A stretch of 52,872 bases of DNA. Origin: Nocardia vinacea NBRC 16497. GTDB taxonomy: Bacteria > Actinomycetota > Actinomycetes > Mycobacteriales > Mycobacteriaceae. The notes beneath the pieces were generated by a model. That model ran no database searches. It saw nothing but the letters and a program-made list of their open reading frames with translations, and had not been told where the DNA came from. The stretch spans positions 1-52,872 of the forward strand of contig NZ_BAGN01000108.1 of NCBI RefSeq assembly GCF_000308835.1. Direction: 5' to 3'. The translations under genes were made by a program, and so were the position numbers. Below are positions 16,835 through 26,012 of this stretch, one piece after another (the stretch's first letter is position 1; every line of letters starts with the position of its first letter).

Positions 16835-17110
16835 ATCGTGGTGAACACGACACCGAAGTTCGCGCCGCTGACCGCTACGCGGGCGCTGAGGAACTTCTCC
16901 CGCAGGCACCGGCGGACGGCGGCGGCCAGTTCGATGGGGGTCGTCGGACAACTCCTGCGGACGGCCGGGCATGGCGCGGCGGAACAGGTCGCGGATCTCG
17001 GTGCGGTTGCGGTGGACCGCGGGCACCAGGATGTGGGTGGGACGGTAGCCGCCGAGCTGGACGATAAGTTCGGCGAGGTTGGTCTTGATCGGCGCGCCGT
17101 GAAGCCACAT
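16835..17110 (-). pseudogene. LutB-type iron-sulfur lactate-utilisation protein, internal fragment
   Basis: The minus strand reads IKTNLAELIVQLGGYRPTHI, LVPAVHRNRTEIRDLFRRAM, then after an extra C in a run near 16945 continues LAAAVRRCLREKFLSARVAV-SGANFGVV. This matches the central part of LutB-like proteins (DLAE-IVQLA, PSHI-APA-H-NR, REKFL-AD-GI-GANFA). Both ends are missing: no N-terminal domain and none of the 4Fe-4S cysteine motifs. The left edge is the IS1182-type transposase, so insertion probably broke the gene. Non-functional. Confidence 0.7.
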
Positions 17111-18046
17111 GGGCGCGCGGAATGCATTGTCGGGCTGTGCTAGTCGCCGGTCAATGCTCGGGCGTCCGGGTTGCCGCGGCCTCGGACGCGACATTTTGGA
17201 TGAGGCGCAGTAGGGTGCGAGCAGCGGCCGGCGTGAGGTCAGGTGGATCCTTCGGGACGACGACTCTGAGTTCCGTTGATCTCGCGCTGTCGTGCGATAG
17301 GCATGTGGGCGTCGACCGGGCGGTCTCGACCGAGGAGTCGACTGGGCGAACATTCCGCATAAGGCCCCTTCTGATCGGCGTGGCGAGCGGGGCCGTATCC
17401 CAGATTGAGTGAAGCCCTCGACCGATATCTACAGAGCTGGAAAGACTTCCGTGATATGACTGTCGATGATTCATCGGGCTGACGTGCCGGTTTCTTAGGA
17501 TTCTCTCAGCTGAACCCGAATTGGACCCCCACAGGGCTCCCCACCTGCGGTTATGCACTGATTCGGCTCGATCGCCGTCACCCACCCTTTCTGCATAACC
17601 GCAGGTAGAACGGGTGACGTGACGTACTGTCTGTGTCCGGAGGGGGAATCGGCCAGTACGCCAACCTGCTGCGACACCGAAAACTGCTGTTCATCGGCAA
17701 ATAGCGGCGGCGTGACGGTATCACGATGCCCGGCGCTGAACAGCAATTTCCTAGGAGGCTGTGATGATTGGTTCGGGGTCCTGCTCTGCTCGTTCGTCGT
17801 AGGCGTATCGGGCGGCGAGTACCTCGTCGGCGGGGTTTGGCTGTAACGGAGCAGAGGACTCACCCGCAATCCGCACCTGGGTTGAATCTCTGGGAGGACG
17901 GAGGCGAAAAGCCAGGAGTCCAACATCGAAGACATGGGGCACTTCTTTCGCACCCTGTCCACTGATTCTCCCAACATCCATAAAAGCCGATCCTGGCTGT
18001 TTGCGCCACAACTGCGGGTGTGCGCGGTCCCTGCCAGTGTCGGTCA
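17111..18046. other. Remnant-rich stretch without an intact gene
   Basis: About 940 bases. It contains the diverged repeat copy 2 (17380-17720). A minus-strand frame ending at 17151 reads ELRVVVPKDPPDLTPAAART and then a helical tail, which looks like the end of a real but unidentified protein. Another minus-strand stretch near 17757-17870 ([20 protein letters not shown]) also looks protein-like. Neither has a credible start, so I list them here and not as genes. Confidence 0.5.
17380..17720. repeat. Diverged about 330-bp direct repeat, copy 2
   Basis: Same order of landmarks as 2721-3050 and same orientation. This copy has a perfect 15-bp inverted repeat, ACCTGCGGTTATGCA (17543-17557) and TGCATAACCGCAGGT (17594-17608), which the other copy keeps only imperfectly. 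It ends with a 17-codon stretch (17654-17704) reading QYANLLRHRKLLFIGK-stop. The two copies bracket about 14 kb that includes the CHAT module and the IS1182-type element. Confidence 0.7.
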
Positions 18047-18640
18047 TGACCGAGCCCGAGCAGCTCGCCAGGCAAGCCAAGCTGATGGAGTCCTACGGCG
18101 CGCACTGCGTCTACGTCACCGACTCCGGCGGACGGCTGACGATGAACGACGTGACCGCCCGGGTGCGCGCGTATCGCGATGCTCTCGATCCGGCCACCGA
18201 GATCGGCATCCACGCCCACGAGAACCTCTCGCTTTCGGGCGCGAACTCCGTGGTCGCGGTCGAGGCTGGGGTCTACCGCGTCGATGCCTCACTGGCCGGA
18301 CACGGCGCAGGCGCCGGGAACTGCCCGATCGAGGCGTTCGTCGCGGTCGCGAACCTGTCGGGTTTCGAGCACAACTGCGATGTGTTCAAGCTGCAGGACG
18401 CGGTGGACGACATCGTCCGGCCGCTGCAGGACCCGGCCCGTCCGAGTCGACCGCGAGACCCTCACGCTGGGTTACGCGGGCGTGTACTCCAGCTTCCTGC
18501 GGCACGCGGAGGTCGCCTCGCCGCGGTACGACGTCGACGTGCGCGACATCCTGATGGAGTGCGGGCGGCGGCGCCTGGTCGGGGGCAGGAGGACATGATC
18601 GTCGACATCGCCCTCACCCTCGTGTCCGGCCGACAGGGAG
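18047..18640 (+). pseudogene. 4-hydroxy-2-oxovalerate aldolase, 5'-truncated with two frameshifts
   Basis: From [20 protein letters not shown] through [29 protein letters not shown] and [19 protein letters not shown] this is the C-terminal two thirds of the DmpG/HsaF-type pyruvate aldolase of aromatic and steroid meta-cleavage. The metal-binding HAH site is present. The frame changes near 18432 (continuing [20 protein letters not shown] in another frame) and returns near 18590 with [12 protein letters not shown]. The N-terminal barrel strands are missing. The open frame continues to 18867 with a hydrophobic tail unrelated to the aldolase. No acetaldehyde dehydrogenase partner is adjacent. Confidence 0.85.
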
Positions 18641-18983
18641 AGCCGAGCGGACGCTGCTGCTCGACCGGGCCGCGTCCTGCTGAATCGGCCGCGACGACGG
18701 ATGGCAGGGATGATGCGCTGACCAGAAACCTGATCGAGCTCGTCATCACCGCCCTCGCCCTCCTCGAAGGTATCGAAGCCTGGAAAAGCGACGCCTGCGC
18801 AACATCAGTCGGCATGATCCTGGACAGCGAGAACGACAACCGAATCGAGACCGCGAGGAACAACTGAAAGCGACCCGCAAAGGCCACATGAGGCTCTTCT
18901 TGATGCCGTCTCACAACGCGTCAACTGCGCCGTGGCGCCCACGCGGCTGTCCGGTGGTCCATGACTGGCGTCCGAACTGAACT

Positions 18984-18999
18984 GTACAGGTGTCTGTAC
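18984..18999. promoter_or_regulatory. Inverted repeat upstream of SDR remnant
   Basis: GTACAG-GTGT-CTGTAC (18984-18999) is a 6-4-6 inverted repeat 33 bases before the SDR ATG at 19032. The paralogous SDR at 37252 has a comparable repeat at the same distance and shares the following words CTAGTTG and TAGCGT, so the promoters are homologous. Confidence 0.55.
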
Positions 19000-19031
19000 T
19001 GGTATCTAGTTGTCGTGGTAGCGTCACCGGC

Positions 19032-19391
19032 ATGGGACGTGTAGGCGGCAAAGTCGCGTTGATCAGTGGTGGATCACGGGGGATGGGCGCCGCTCACGCC
19101 AGGTTGCTGGTAGCCGAAGGGGCATCGGTCGTCATCGGCGATATCCTCGATGACGAGGGCAAGGCGCTCGCCAGCGAGCTCGGCGCCGCGGCGAGGTTCG
19201 TGCACCTCGATGTCACCGAGCCCGAGCAGTGGAAATCCGCGGTGACGACCGCGGTGCAGGATTTCGGCAAGCTCGAAGAGGTGGCGACGTTTGTGTTGTT
19301 CCTGGCCAGTGACGAATCGTCCTACGCCACCGGATCCGAATTCGTGGTGGACGGCGGCCTGGTCACCGTTGTCCCGCACAAGACGTCCTGA
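19032..19391 (+). pseudogene. Short-chain dehydrogenase with large in-frame internal deletion
   Basis: 119 codons, open throughout. Residues 1-78 match the cofactor half of the intact paralog at 37252 ([37 protein letters not shown]). Residues 79-119 match its C-terminus ([20 protein letters not shown], then [14 protein letters not shown]). The middle, about 130 residues with the NNAG motif, catalytic Ser and YxxxK, is absent, so it cannot be an active SDR. The join lies at [10 protein letters not shown]. The ribosome-site region and promoter are conserved with the paralog, so it may still be transcribed. Confidence 0.85.
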
Positions 19392-19458
19392 TTCCGGTAA
19401 CACGATCCGAGCGTCGACAGTTGGTGGATCGGCACCGCGGTGCGAGAAGAGGCGATAG

Positions 19459-20502
19459 GTGTCGATTGATCCACGCGTGCCTGTGACCGTCGGTGCCTGA
19501 CAGGGTGGCGACAGTGTCGACGGTCCGGGCTATCGGCAGATGTCGTCGGTCGAGTTGGCCGCCGAGGCGGCTCGGTGCGCACTCGAGGACACCGGTGCGG
19601 GGTTCGCTGATGTGGCCGCATCGACCGAGTTGATCGCGGATGTCCGGCAGTTCGAGATCTCGGCTCCGGTGCCCGCGCCGTTGGGTCGTTCCGACAACTA
19701 CCCGCGCTCGGTCGCGCGGCGGTTGGGCATCGAACCGGCCCGCGCGGTCCTCGAGGTCGTCGGCGGACAGGGACCACAGCCTCTGGTCACCGAGTTCGCG
19801 GGTGCGATCGCGGCCGGACGGTTGGGTTCGGTACTGATCGCGGGCTCGGATGCGGTATCGACCGAACGCTTCTATTCCGGTCGTGACGACAGACCCGACT
19901 TCACCGAAAAGGTGCCGGGGCAATTGGAGGGTCGCGGTTTCGGATACGAGTCGTTCGGGCTCGATGAGATCACGACCTTCGATCTCTACAGCTGTTTCCC
20001 GATCGCGGTCTTCAACCTCTGCGACGGCACCGGGCTGTCAACCACGGATCCCCGCGGGCTCACCGTCACCGGCGGTCCCGGCAACAACTATTCGATGCAC
20101 GCCATCGCGGAAACCGTCGGCCGCACGCGGGACCAGCCGGGGGCGTTCGGATTGGTGGCGGCCAATGGCGGCATCATGAGCAAATACTCCGTCGGGGTGC
20201 ACTCGACCGTATCCGCCGATTGGGAGCCCGACAACAGTCTGCGATTGCAGAGCGCCGTCGCGGCGGCTCCGGGCACCGCTCATCGATCGCTGGCCGACGG
20301 GCCGGCCCGGATCGAAACCTATACCGTGCGCCACGCATTCGAGCCGCGCACCGGAGTGGTCATAGGGCGGTTGCATGCCGACGGCAGCCGGTTCCTGGCG
20401 ACGATGTCGCCCGAAAGTCTCGTCACGGTCGATGATCCGATCGGCCGCGACATCATCGTCACATCGAGCGAGCAGGGCAACACGGCGGCCATGGTGTCGT
20501 GA
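19459..20502 (+). pseudogene. Thiolase-like acyltransferase with in-frame stop and internal deletion
   Basis: Starts at GTG 19459 (VSIDPRVPVTVGA), meets TGA at 19498-19500 where related proteins have VGVGQ, then continues in the same frame with QGGDSVDGPGYRQMSSVELA. It covers VRQFEISAP, APLGRSDNYPRSVARRLG and VLEVVGGQGPQPLVTEFAGA, then jumps at about LEGRGFGYESFG to LDEITTFDLYSCFPIAVFN, omitting a middle segment of well over 100 residues. The C-terminal GGPGNNYSMHAIAETV and ANGGIMSKYSVGV are intact. Family members are acetyl-CoA acetyltransferase/thiolase-domain proteins of lipid catabolism. Translation from ATG 19540 could give a 320-residue protein lacking the middle; I judge it defective. 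Confidence 0.8.
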
Positions 20503-20542
20503 GTAGCACAGCAACACCGGATTCGCCGAGGATCGGAGAGAA

Positions 20543-22162
20543 ATGATCGAAACAGCACGAACCACAATGGATTCCGCGACCCGCCTGCGGCTGCCGACCC
20601 ACAACGGCCACGCTCTGCTCGCCGGGCTCCGCCGGCACCGCCGCGAGCCGGTCATGACACTTCGCGACACCGTGCTCACCGGCGCCGACGTACTCGACGC
20701 CATCAGCCGCTACGTGTCCGCCTTCGCCGAACACGGCGTCGTGACCGGCACCCCCAGCGCGCTGCTGGCGCTCAATCGCCCCGAGGTGCTGTTCATTCTC
20801 GGCGCCGGTCAGGTCGCCGGACACCGGCGGACCGCGCTGCATCCGATAGGCGGGCTGGACGACCACGTCCACGTCCTCAACGACGCCGGCATCACCAGCT
20901 TGGTGATCGACCCGCAACTGGCGTTCGTCCAGCGGGCGCAAGAACTGGTCGATCGGGTACCCGCGCTGGACAAGGTGCTCGTCCTGGGCCCGGTACCGGC
21001 GGAATTGTCCGATGTGGGCATCGACTTGATCGCCGCCGCAGCACAATTCGCGCCGCAGCCGATCGAAGCGGTGGACCTGGCACCGGATGCCGTCATCTCG
21101 ATCAGCTACACCGGCGGAACCACCGGCAAGCCCAAGGGCGTCATCGGCACCGCCGCCACGATGGCGACCATGACCCAGATCCAACTCTCGGAATGGGAAT
21201 GGCCGAAGCGCCCGCGATTCCTGATCTGCACACCGCTGTCGCATGCCGGTGCGGCCTTCTTCCTGCCGGTCGTCGTCCTGGGCGGGCAGTGTGTGGTGCT
21301 GCCGCGTTTCGACGCCGGAGAAGTGTTGCGTGCCATCGAGGAACATCGCATCAGCGCGACGATGCTGGTGCCGTCGATGCTGTACGCACTGCTCGATCAT
21401 CCCGATATCGACAGCCGGGATCTGTCGTCGCTGGAGACCGTCTACTACGGTGCCTCCGCCATCGACCCCGCCCGGCTGGCCCAGGCGATCGAACGTTTCG
21501 GTCCGATCTTCGCCCAGTACTACGGACAGTCCGAGGCGCCGATGGCCATCAGCTACCTCGCCAAGGGCGAGCACGATCAGGCCCGCCTGACCTCATGTGG
21601 CCGTCCGTCGGTCGCGCTGCGCACGGCGCTGCTCGGACCCGACGGCCGCGCGGTCGAGCGCGGCGAGGCCGGCGAGATCTGTGTCTCGGGTCCGCTGCTG
21701 GCCGGCGGTTACCTCAATCTGCCGGAGGTCACCGCGGAGACGTTCCACGAGGGCTGGCTGCACACCGGCGACCTGGCCCGCGAGGACGAGGACGGCTTGT
21801 GGCATATCGTCGGCCGCAGTAAGGACATGATCGTCACCGGCGGCTTCAACGTCTTCCCGCGTGAGGTCGAAGACGTCGTAGGAGCCCACCCGCGAGTATC
21901 CGGCGTCGCGGTCGTCGGCGTGGCAGACCCGCGGTGGGGCGAGGCGGTCACGGCCGTGGTCGTCCTCGCCCCCGGCACCTCGGAAGACCCCGCCGCTGTC
22001 GCGACCGTGATCGAGGAGATCGGGGCGGAAGTCAAGCGCCGCAAGGGTTCGGTACAGGCGCCGAAACATGTCCTCATCGTCGACGAACTGCCGCTGACCG
22101 GGCTGGGCAAGATCGATAAGAAGGCGGTCCGGGCCCACGCCGAGGCCGCACTCGGTATTTGA
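20543..22162 (+). CDS. FadD8-like acyl-CoA ligase
   Basis: 539 residues. ANL superfamily adenylate-forming enzyme: P-loop YTGGTTGKPKGV (about residue 190), YYGQSEAP (A5 region), HTGDLAREDEDGLW (A7), GRSKDMIVTGGFNVFPREVE (A8) and the catalytic lysine in PLTGLGKIDKKAVR (A10), all intact. It would activate a fatty or cyclic acid to its CoA thioester. The sequence resembles actinobacterial FadD8-type ligases from memory. GGAGAG is close to ATG 20543; the internal ATG at 20654 (MTLRDTVLTG) matches the usual family start and is an alternative. It follows the thiolase pseudogene and converges on the mce operon. A decayed paralog lies at 33375. Confidence 0.88.
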   Translation: MIETARTTMDSATRLRLPTHNGHALLAGLRRHRREPVMTLRDTVLTGADVLDAISRYVSAFAEHGVVTGTPSALLALNRPEVLFILGAGQVAGHRRTALHPIGGLDDHVHVLNDAGITSLVIDPQLAFVQRAQELVDRVPALDKVLVLGPVPAELSDVGIDLIAAAAQFAPQPIEAVDLAPDAVISISYTGGTTGKPKGVIGTAATMATMTQIQLSEWEWPKRPRFLICTPLSHAGAAFFLPVVVLGGQCVVLPRFDAGEVLRAIEEHRISATMLVPSMLYALLDHPDIDSRDLSSLETVYYGASAIDPARLAQAIERFGPIFAQYYGQSEAPMAISYLAKGEHDQARLTSCGRPSVALRTALLGPDGRAVERGEAGEICVSGPLLAGGYLNLPEVTAETFHEGWLHTGDLAREDEDGLWHIVGRSKDMIVTGGFNVFPREVEDVVGAHPRVSGVAVVGVADPRWGEAVTAVVVLAPGTSEDPAAVATVIEEIGAEVKRRKGSVQAPKHVLIVDELPLTGLGKIDKKAVRAHAEAALGI

Positions 22163-22198
22163 AATCCATTGGTGTAGAGGCGGTCGTCACAGGATTGC

Positions 22199-22804
22199 CT
22201 ACTTGGTGGGGAGCGCGTTTTGCAGGCCTCCGACGTCGGTGATCTTCCAGCCCGAGTTGCGGTCGATGGTCAGGGAATAAGTGACAGTGGTTTGTGCGCC
22301 GTCGGGGTTCTGGGCGCTGGTGGAATTGACGTTGAGGTAGGCGTTGACCTTGTAGATACCGCCGGATCCGGACGTGACATCGGCAGACAATGGCGTCGCT
22401 TTCGATGTCCACTGCAGCGGAAGCAAGATCTGTTCGAGCTGTGGTGCGGTGGCATCGAATTTGGCTGCGAGTTGCGGGCTGGTGTTCGCTTTGAGGCGGC
22501 CGATCCAACCCTTGACGTCGTGGTAATCGATGGTCGATGCGTCGACGCCGTACTTCGACGCGATGTCTTCGGCGTGTTTGTCGTCCGCTGCGCTCGCGTC
22601 CCGGTTCGACAACGTGGATCGGGCCGAAAGGTACAACCAGCCGAAAACGATCGAGAGCGTCAGGAGGACGATGATCACCAGTGCGGTGAGCACGGTGGAC
22701 AGCCGGATCGCCAGGGTGATAGTCCTCCTCCGGGATATGGCATCAGCCGTCGGGTCGTCCTCGGTCTCGACCTGAGCGTGCTTCTCATCTGTTGCGGTAC
22801 CCAT
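22199..22804 (-). CDS. Mce-associated membrane protein
   Basis: 201 residues. A charged cytosolic N-terminus (1-28) precedes one membrane helix, LSTVLTALVIIVLLTLSIVF (about 36-56), and an exported alpha+beta domain that ends DRNSGWKITDVGGLQNAL. This SnoaL/NTF2-like layout is typical of proteins encoded after mceF, thought to stabilise or accompany the Mce complex. It is the last gene of the leftward operon, 42 bases after mceF, and converges on the FadD8-like gene. Confidence 0.85.
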   Translation of the reverse strand: MGTATDEKHAQVETEDDPTADAISRRRTITLAIRLSTVLTALVIIVLLTLSIVFGWLYLSARSTLSNRDASAADDKHAEDIASKYGVDASTIDYHDVKGWIGRLKANTSPQLAAKFDATAPQLEQILLPLQWTSKATPLSADVTSGSGGIYKVNAYLNVNSTSAQNPDGAQTTVTYSLTIDRNSGWKITDVGGLQNALPTK

Positions 22805-22846
22805 TTTCTTCTTCCTTGCCGTGCCGACCGGTAGTGTCCGGCTCAG

Positions 22847-23818
22847 TTATTTGACGTGGATGCGGAAATGCAAGGTCCCGTCGGGATCGATACTCTGGAG
22901 TGCCTGGCTGATCAGAGCGCTGATATCGACATGGGGTGAGCGGGCGACCGCATCGGTCACCACGGGCTGTAGTACGGGCGCCAGTGGGGCGAGGCCCGGG
23001 CCGATCTTGTTCAGCAGATCGGTCAGGTTGTCGAGGAACGGGACGAGTCCGTCACCGGTGAAATAGTTCGGCACCGGCTGCTTCTTGGACAGCACGGAAC
23101 CCGATTCGACGATCTCGGTCAACGAGGTGCCGAACAAGCCGAGTTGCGGGCCGGCGGTACTCAGCGAGGGACCGAGCCAGTCCATGTTCGCGCCCATGGC
23201 CTGCATATCGGCGAACAGTTGCCGGATGGTGTCCGTGCGGCTGAGGAGGGTGGCGGCGAGCAAGTCGGAGGAGCGCTGCAGAGTCTGCATCGCCTGGTCC
23301 GTGCCTGCCAGGGCAGTGTCGAAGGTGCCGACCAGACGCGAAATCGACTCGGGGTGAATCTGATTCAGCAGCTCCACTGCCCGCGACGAAAGCTGAGTGA
23401 TGGTCATCGGCAGCTGAACCCGATCGGTGGTGACGACGTGCCCGTCCTTCAGGTACGGTCCGGCATTACCTTTTCCGCCGCCGCTGGTCGTCGCGAATTC
23501 GATGTACGGCTCGCCGAGTGCCGACAATTGTTCGATATGGACGTCGCTGGTGACGGGGATGTGATAGGTCTTGTCGATTTTCAGCTGGACGAGCACTCCG
23601 GATGCCTGCTTGCGCACCGCCTCGGCGTTGCCGACCTGAACGCCGTCGAACAGCACCGGCGAATGCGGTCCGAGCCTACCGGAGTTGTCCAGATGCAGCG
23701 TGGCGGTGAAATAGGACTTTCGCGGATCGACATGCAGGACTCCCACCGTCATGTAGACGACACCGAAAACGAGGACCGCGGCGATCGCGGTGAGCGAAAC
23801 GATCGAACGAATCTTCAT
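22847..23818 (-). CDS. mceF: MceF subunit of Mce lipid importer
   Basis: 323 residues from ATG 23818, which overlaps the mceE stop by 4 bases. N-terminal anchor MKIRSIVSLTAIAAVLVFGV is followed by the MCE/MlaD domain (FTATLHLDNSGRLGPHSPVL, then GVQVGNAEAV) and a long helical C-terminal part. Mce subunits A-F form a periplasm-spanning hexameric tube that delivers lipids to the YrbE permease. The sequence ends IDPDGTLHFRIHVK without the Pro-rich tail of some MceF proteins. Confidence 0.92.
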   Translation of the reverse strand: MKIRSIVSLTAIAAVLVFGVVYMTVGVLHVDPRKSYFTATLHLDNSGRLGPHSPVLFDGVQVGNAEAVRKQASGVLVQLKIDKTYHIPVTSDVHIEQLSALGEPYIEFATTSGGGKGNAGPYLKDGHVVTTDRVQLPMTITQLSSRAVELLNQIHPESISRLVGTFDTALAGTDQAMQTLQRSSDLLAATLLSRTDTIRQLFADMQAMGANMDWLGPSLSTAGPQLGLFGTSLTEIVESGSVLSKKQPVPNYFTGDGLVPFLDNLTDLLNKIGPGLAPLAPVLQPVVTDAVARSPHVDISALISQALQSIDPDGTLHFRIHVK

Positions 23819-24912
23819 CGGACCGCTCCGATCATCCGCAGGGCGTCGATGATGCGGCTGGTCTGTTCGTCCGGACTCATGCCCGCGACGGGCTCCGGTG
23901 CGACGTCGACGCCGATCAGGTTGATCTTCGGACCGTGGTCGACAAACGGGATGATCTTGTTCTGGATCAGATCGATCAGTTTCGCGAAATTCGACGGTGA
24001 GCCGGTGTCCAGCGGCGCACTGCCGAACAATACGGGGACAACCGCGCGCATCGCCCCGTCGGTCGAATCCAATACGGGGCCGAGCCATTTCGTGGATGGG
24101 GCGAAGGGTCCCAGCGCGGTGAGCACGAAGATGACGCCGATTTCGGCATTCATCACATCGGTGGTGTGCTGTACGCCCTCCGGGGTGAGCAGCGGATCCC
24201 ACGTCGGCATATGGTTCAGCAGGCCATCGTCGACGGTGGCCTGGATACCACCGACCACCGCGTGGATCGAATCGGTGTGTGCCGCCAGGTCGTCGAGGTC
24301 CCTCCCCAGCACATCGGCGATCCGCGCGGTATCGGCCGGATTCTCGAGCATGATCCCGTTCATCTTGTGGACGATGTTCTGGATGTCGTTCACGGCTCCA
24401 CTGCCGACGAATGTCGCCAGCTGGGCGAGGATGTCTTCGATCGGCAGCTGTTGCCGGGTATCGGAGAGCGGGATGGTGGCATCCGGCGCGATCTCGCCCG
24501 CGGTCGGCGCGGGCGGTTCGGTCAGGGCGATGTGGACGTCACCGAGCGGTGTCTCCTGCCGCAGTTGCGCGGTGGTGCCGACCGGGAGCCGGACCGAGGT
24601 GCGGATGGCGACATCGGCGATCACGTAGCCCTTGCGGGCCGGTGTGGTAGCGGTGGCGGGGACCGGATCGACGAGAATGACACCGGTCAGCTGCCCCACC
24701 CGCACGCCGTCCGCGATGACCTTGGCGCCCTGCGGAAGATTGAGCACATCGGCGAATTCGATGCGCAGGTGATAGGTCGGCCCGCCGACACCGGTGCCGG
24801 GCACGGGGATATCGGCAGGCTGGAAATCGCACGCCGTGGCCGGCACCGCGATCGTGGCGGCGATCAGCGCATGGGCGGCGATCCGGCGGGTGGTCAGGGA
24901 CGGTCGTTTCAT
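23815..24912 (-). CDS. mceE: MceE lipoprotein subunit
   Basis: 365 residues from ATG 24912 (ATGA overlap with mceD). The signal sequence RIAAHALIAATIAVPATAC ends in a lipobox-like TAC with Cys about residue 20, as expected for MceE/LprK lipoproteins. The MCE domain follows (YHLRIEFADVLNLPQGAKVI-ADGVRVGQLTGV), then a helical region with VNDIQNIVHKMNGIMLENPA. The longer frame upstream overlaps mceD and is not needed. Confidence 0.92.
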   Translation of the reverse strand: MKRPSLTTRRIAAHALIAATIAVPATACDFQPADIPVPGTGVGGPTYHLRIEFADVLNLPQGAKVIADGVRVGQLTGVILVDPVPATATTPARKGYVIADVAIRTSVRLPVGTTAQLRQETPLGDVHIALTEPPAPTAGEIAPDATIPLSDTRQQLPIEDILAQLATFVGSGAVNDIQNIVHKMNGIMLENPADTARIADVLGRDLDDLAAHTDSIHAVVGGIQATVDDGLLNHMPTWDPLLTPEGVQHTTDVMNAEIGVIFVLTALGPFAPSTKWLGPVLDSTDGAMRAVVPVLFGSAPLDTGSPSNFAKLIDLIQNKIIPFVDHGPKINLIGVDVAPEPVAGMSPDEQTSRIIDALRMIGAVR

Positions 24913-26012
24913 TTCGCGCTCACTGCCGCCAGCAGTACGGGGAGTGCCGGAACGGTCACCGCGCCGTTGCCGGTGGACTGGCACTGCTGCCCGGCAACGG
25001 CTTTCAAGGCCGCGCAGATCTGGTCGGTCTGCTGTTGGGGCAGGGCGAGTTTCGGCGGTGCGTAACCGATGGTGACCTGTCCGCCGACCGGATCGATCGC
25101 ACCGGTGAAACCGGCGGCGATACTCGGTGCCATGCGGATGATGTCGGCGAGTGAGCCGACCCCGGACGAAATCAGTTGTGGTAGATCGGGGATGGTGTCC
25201 AGGGCCCGCAGTGCGGGGGACCCGAGGGTCATGATCACCTCGTTCAGTTCGGGCAGCAGCCCGGCGAGTGCGGCCACGAGATCGATCACGGGCGGGAAGG
25301 CCAAAGTGTTGATATCGCTGAAGGTCTGGGTCAGCCGCGGGATGATGGTCGCCAGATCGGACCAGCCGTTGTGGGCACGGTGGGCCAGATTGCTGAGATC
25401 GTCGAGGAGTTGGCCGAGATGGCCGACGGCCGCATCGGGGGATTCGAGCGCACGGCTCAGCTGCAGGATCAGGCTGTTGATCTGTTCCCCGGTGCCGTCG
25501 GTGGCGCGGTCGAGGGTATCGATGCCGTCACCGAGGGCGGTGCGCTGTGCCGGATCCTTATCGGAGTTGAGCTGATCGGACAGTTTCGCCAGGGCATCGA
25601 AGGTTTCCGAAAGGCTTTTGGGCGTCAGGGTTTTGGTGATGCAGGTGCCTGGATTCCAGCCCGCCCCTTTCGGTTCGGGACCGATGAGTGCCAGATTCCG
25701 ATCGGCGAGGATGGTGTTGCTCACCGTCACCGCGCCCACGTCCGGCGCAAGCTTGCGGTCAGCGCGAACCGTGAACCGTACGCGTGCCGTTCCGCCCTGC
25801 GATTCGACGTCGGTGACCTTGCCGACCTGAATTCCCATGATCGTGACCGCGCTGTCCTGGTAAAGGCCGATGGCGTCGGGCATATCTGCGCAATAGCTGC
25901 GCACGGCCGGCTCGGACTTGGTGAGTTTCAGTCCGATACCGGGCGCCAGGACGAGGACGAGAATCACCGCCGCCGACATCAGCCCGCGCGACCCGAGGAT
26001 CCTGCTCGACAT
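24909..26012 (-). CDS. mceD: MceD subunit
   Basis: 367 residues from ATG 26012, which overlaps the mceC stop by one base (TGATG) and has GGAGG nine bases upstream. Membrane anchor SAAVILVLVLAPGIGLKL, then the MCE domain with AVTIMGIQVGKVTDVESQGG and a Cys pair (SYCADMPDA, PGTCITKTL). The C-terminal tail has QQQTDQICAALKAVAGQQCQ. Part of the exported lipid conduit. Confidence 0.92.
   Translation of the reverse strand: MSSRILGSRGLMSAAVILVLVLAPGIGLKLTKSEPAVRSYCADMPDAIGLYQDSAVTIMGIQVGKVTDVESQGGTARVRFTVRADRKLAPDVGAVTVSNTILADRNLALIGPEPKGAGWNPGTCITKTLTPKSLSETFDALAKLSDQLNSDKDPAQRTALGDGIDTLDRATDGTGEQINSLILQLSRALESPDAAVGHLGQLLDDLSNLAHRAHNGWSDLATIIPRLTQTFSDINTLAFPPVIDLVAALAGLLPELNEVIMTLGSPALRALDTIPDLPQLISSGVGSLADIIRMAPSIAAGFTGAIDPVGGQVTIGYAPPKLALPQQQTDQICAALKAVAGQQCQSTGNGAVTVPALPVLLAAVSAK

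Noticed and set aside
19498..19500. In-frame TGA as a selenocysteine codon
   Set aside because: Related thiolases do not have Cys or Sec here, no SECIS-like hairpin follows, and the gene also lacks its middle; a nonsense mutation is simpler.
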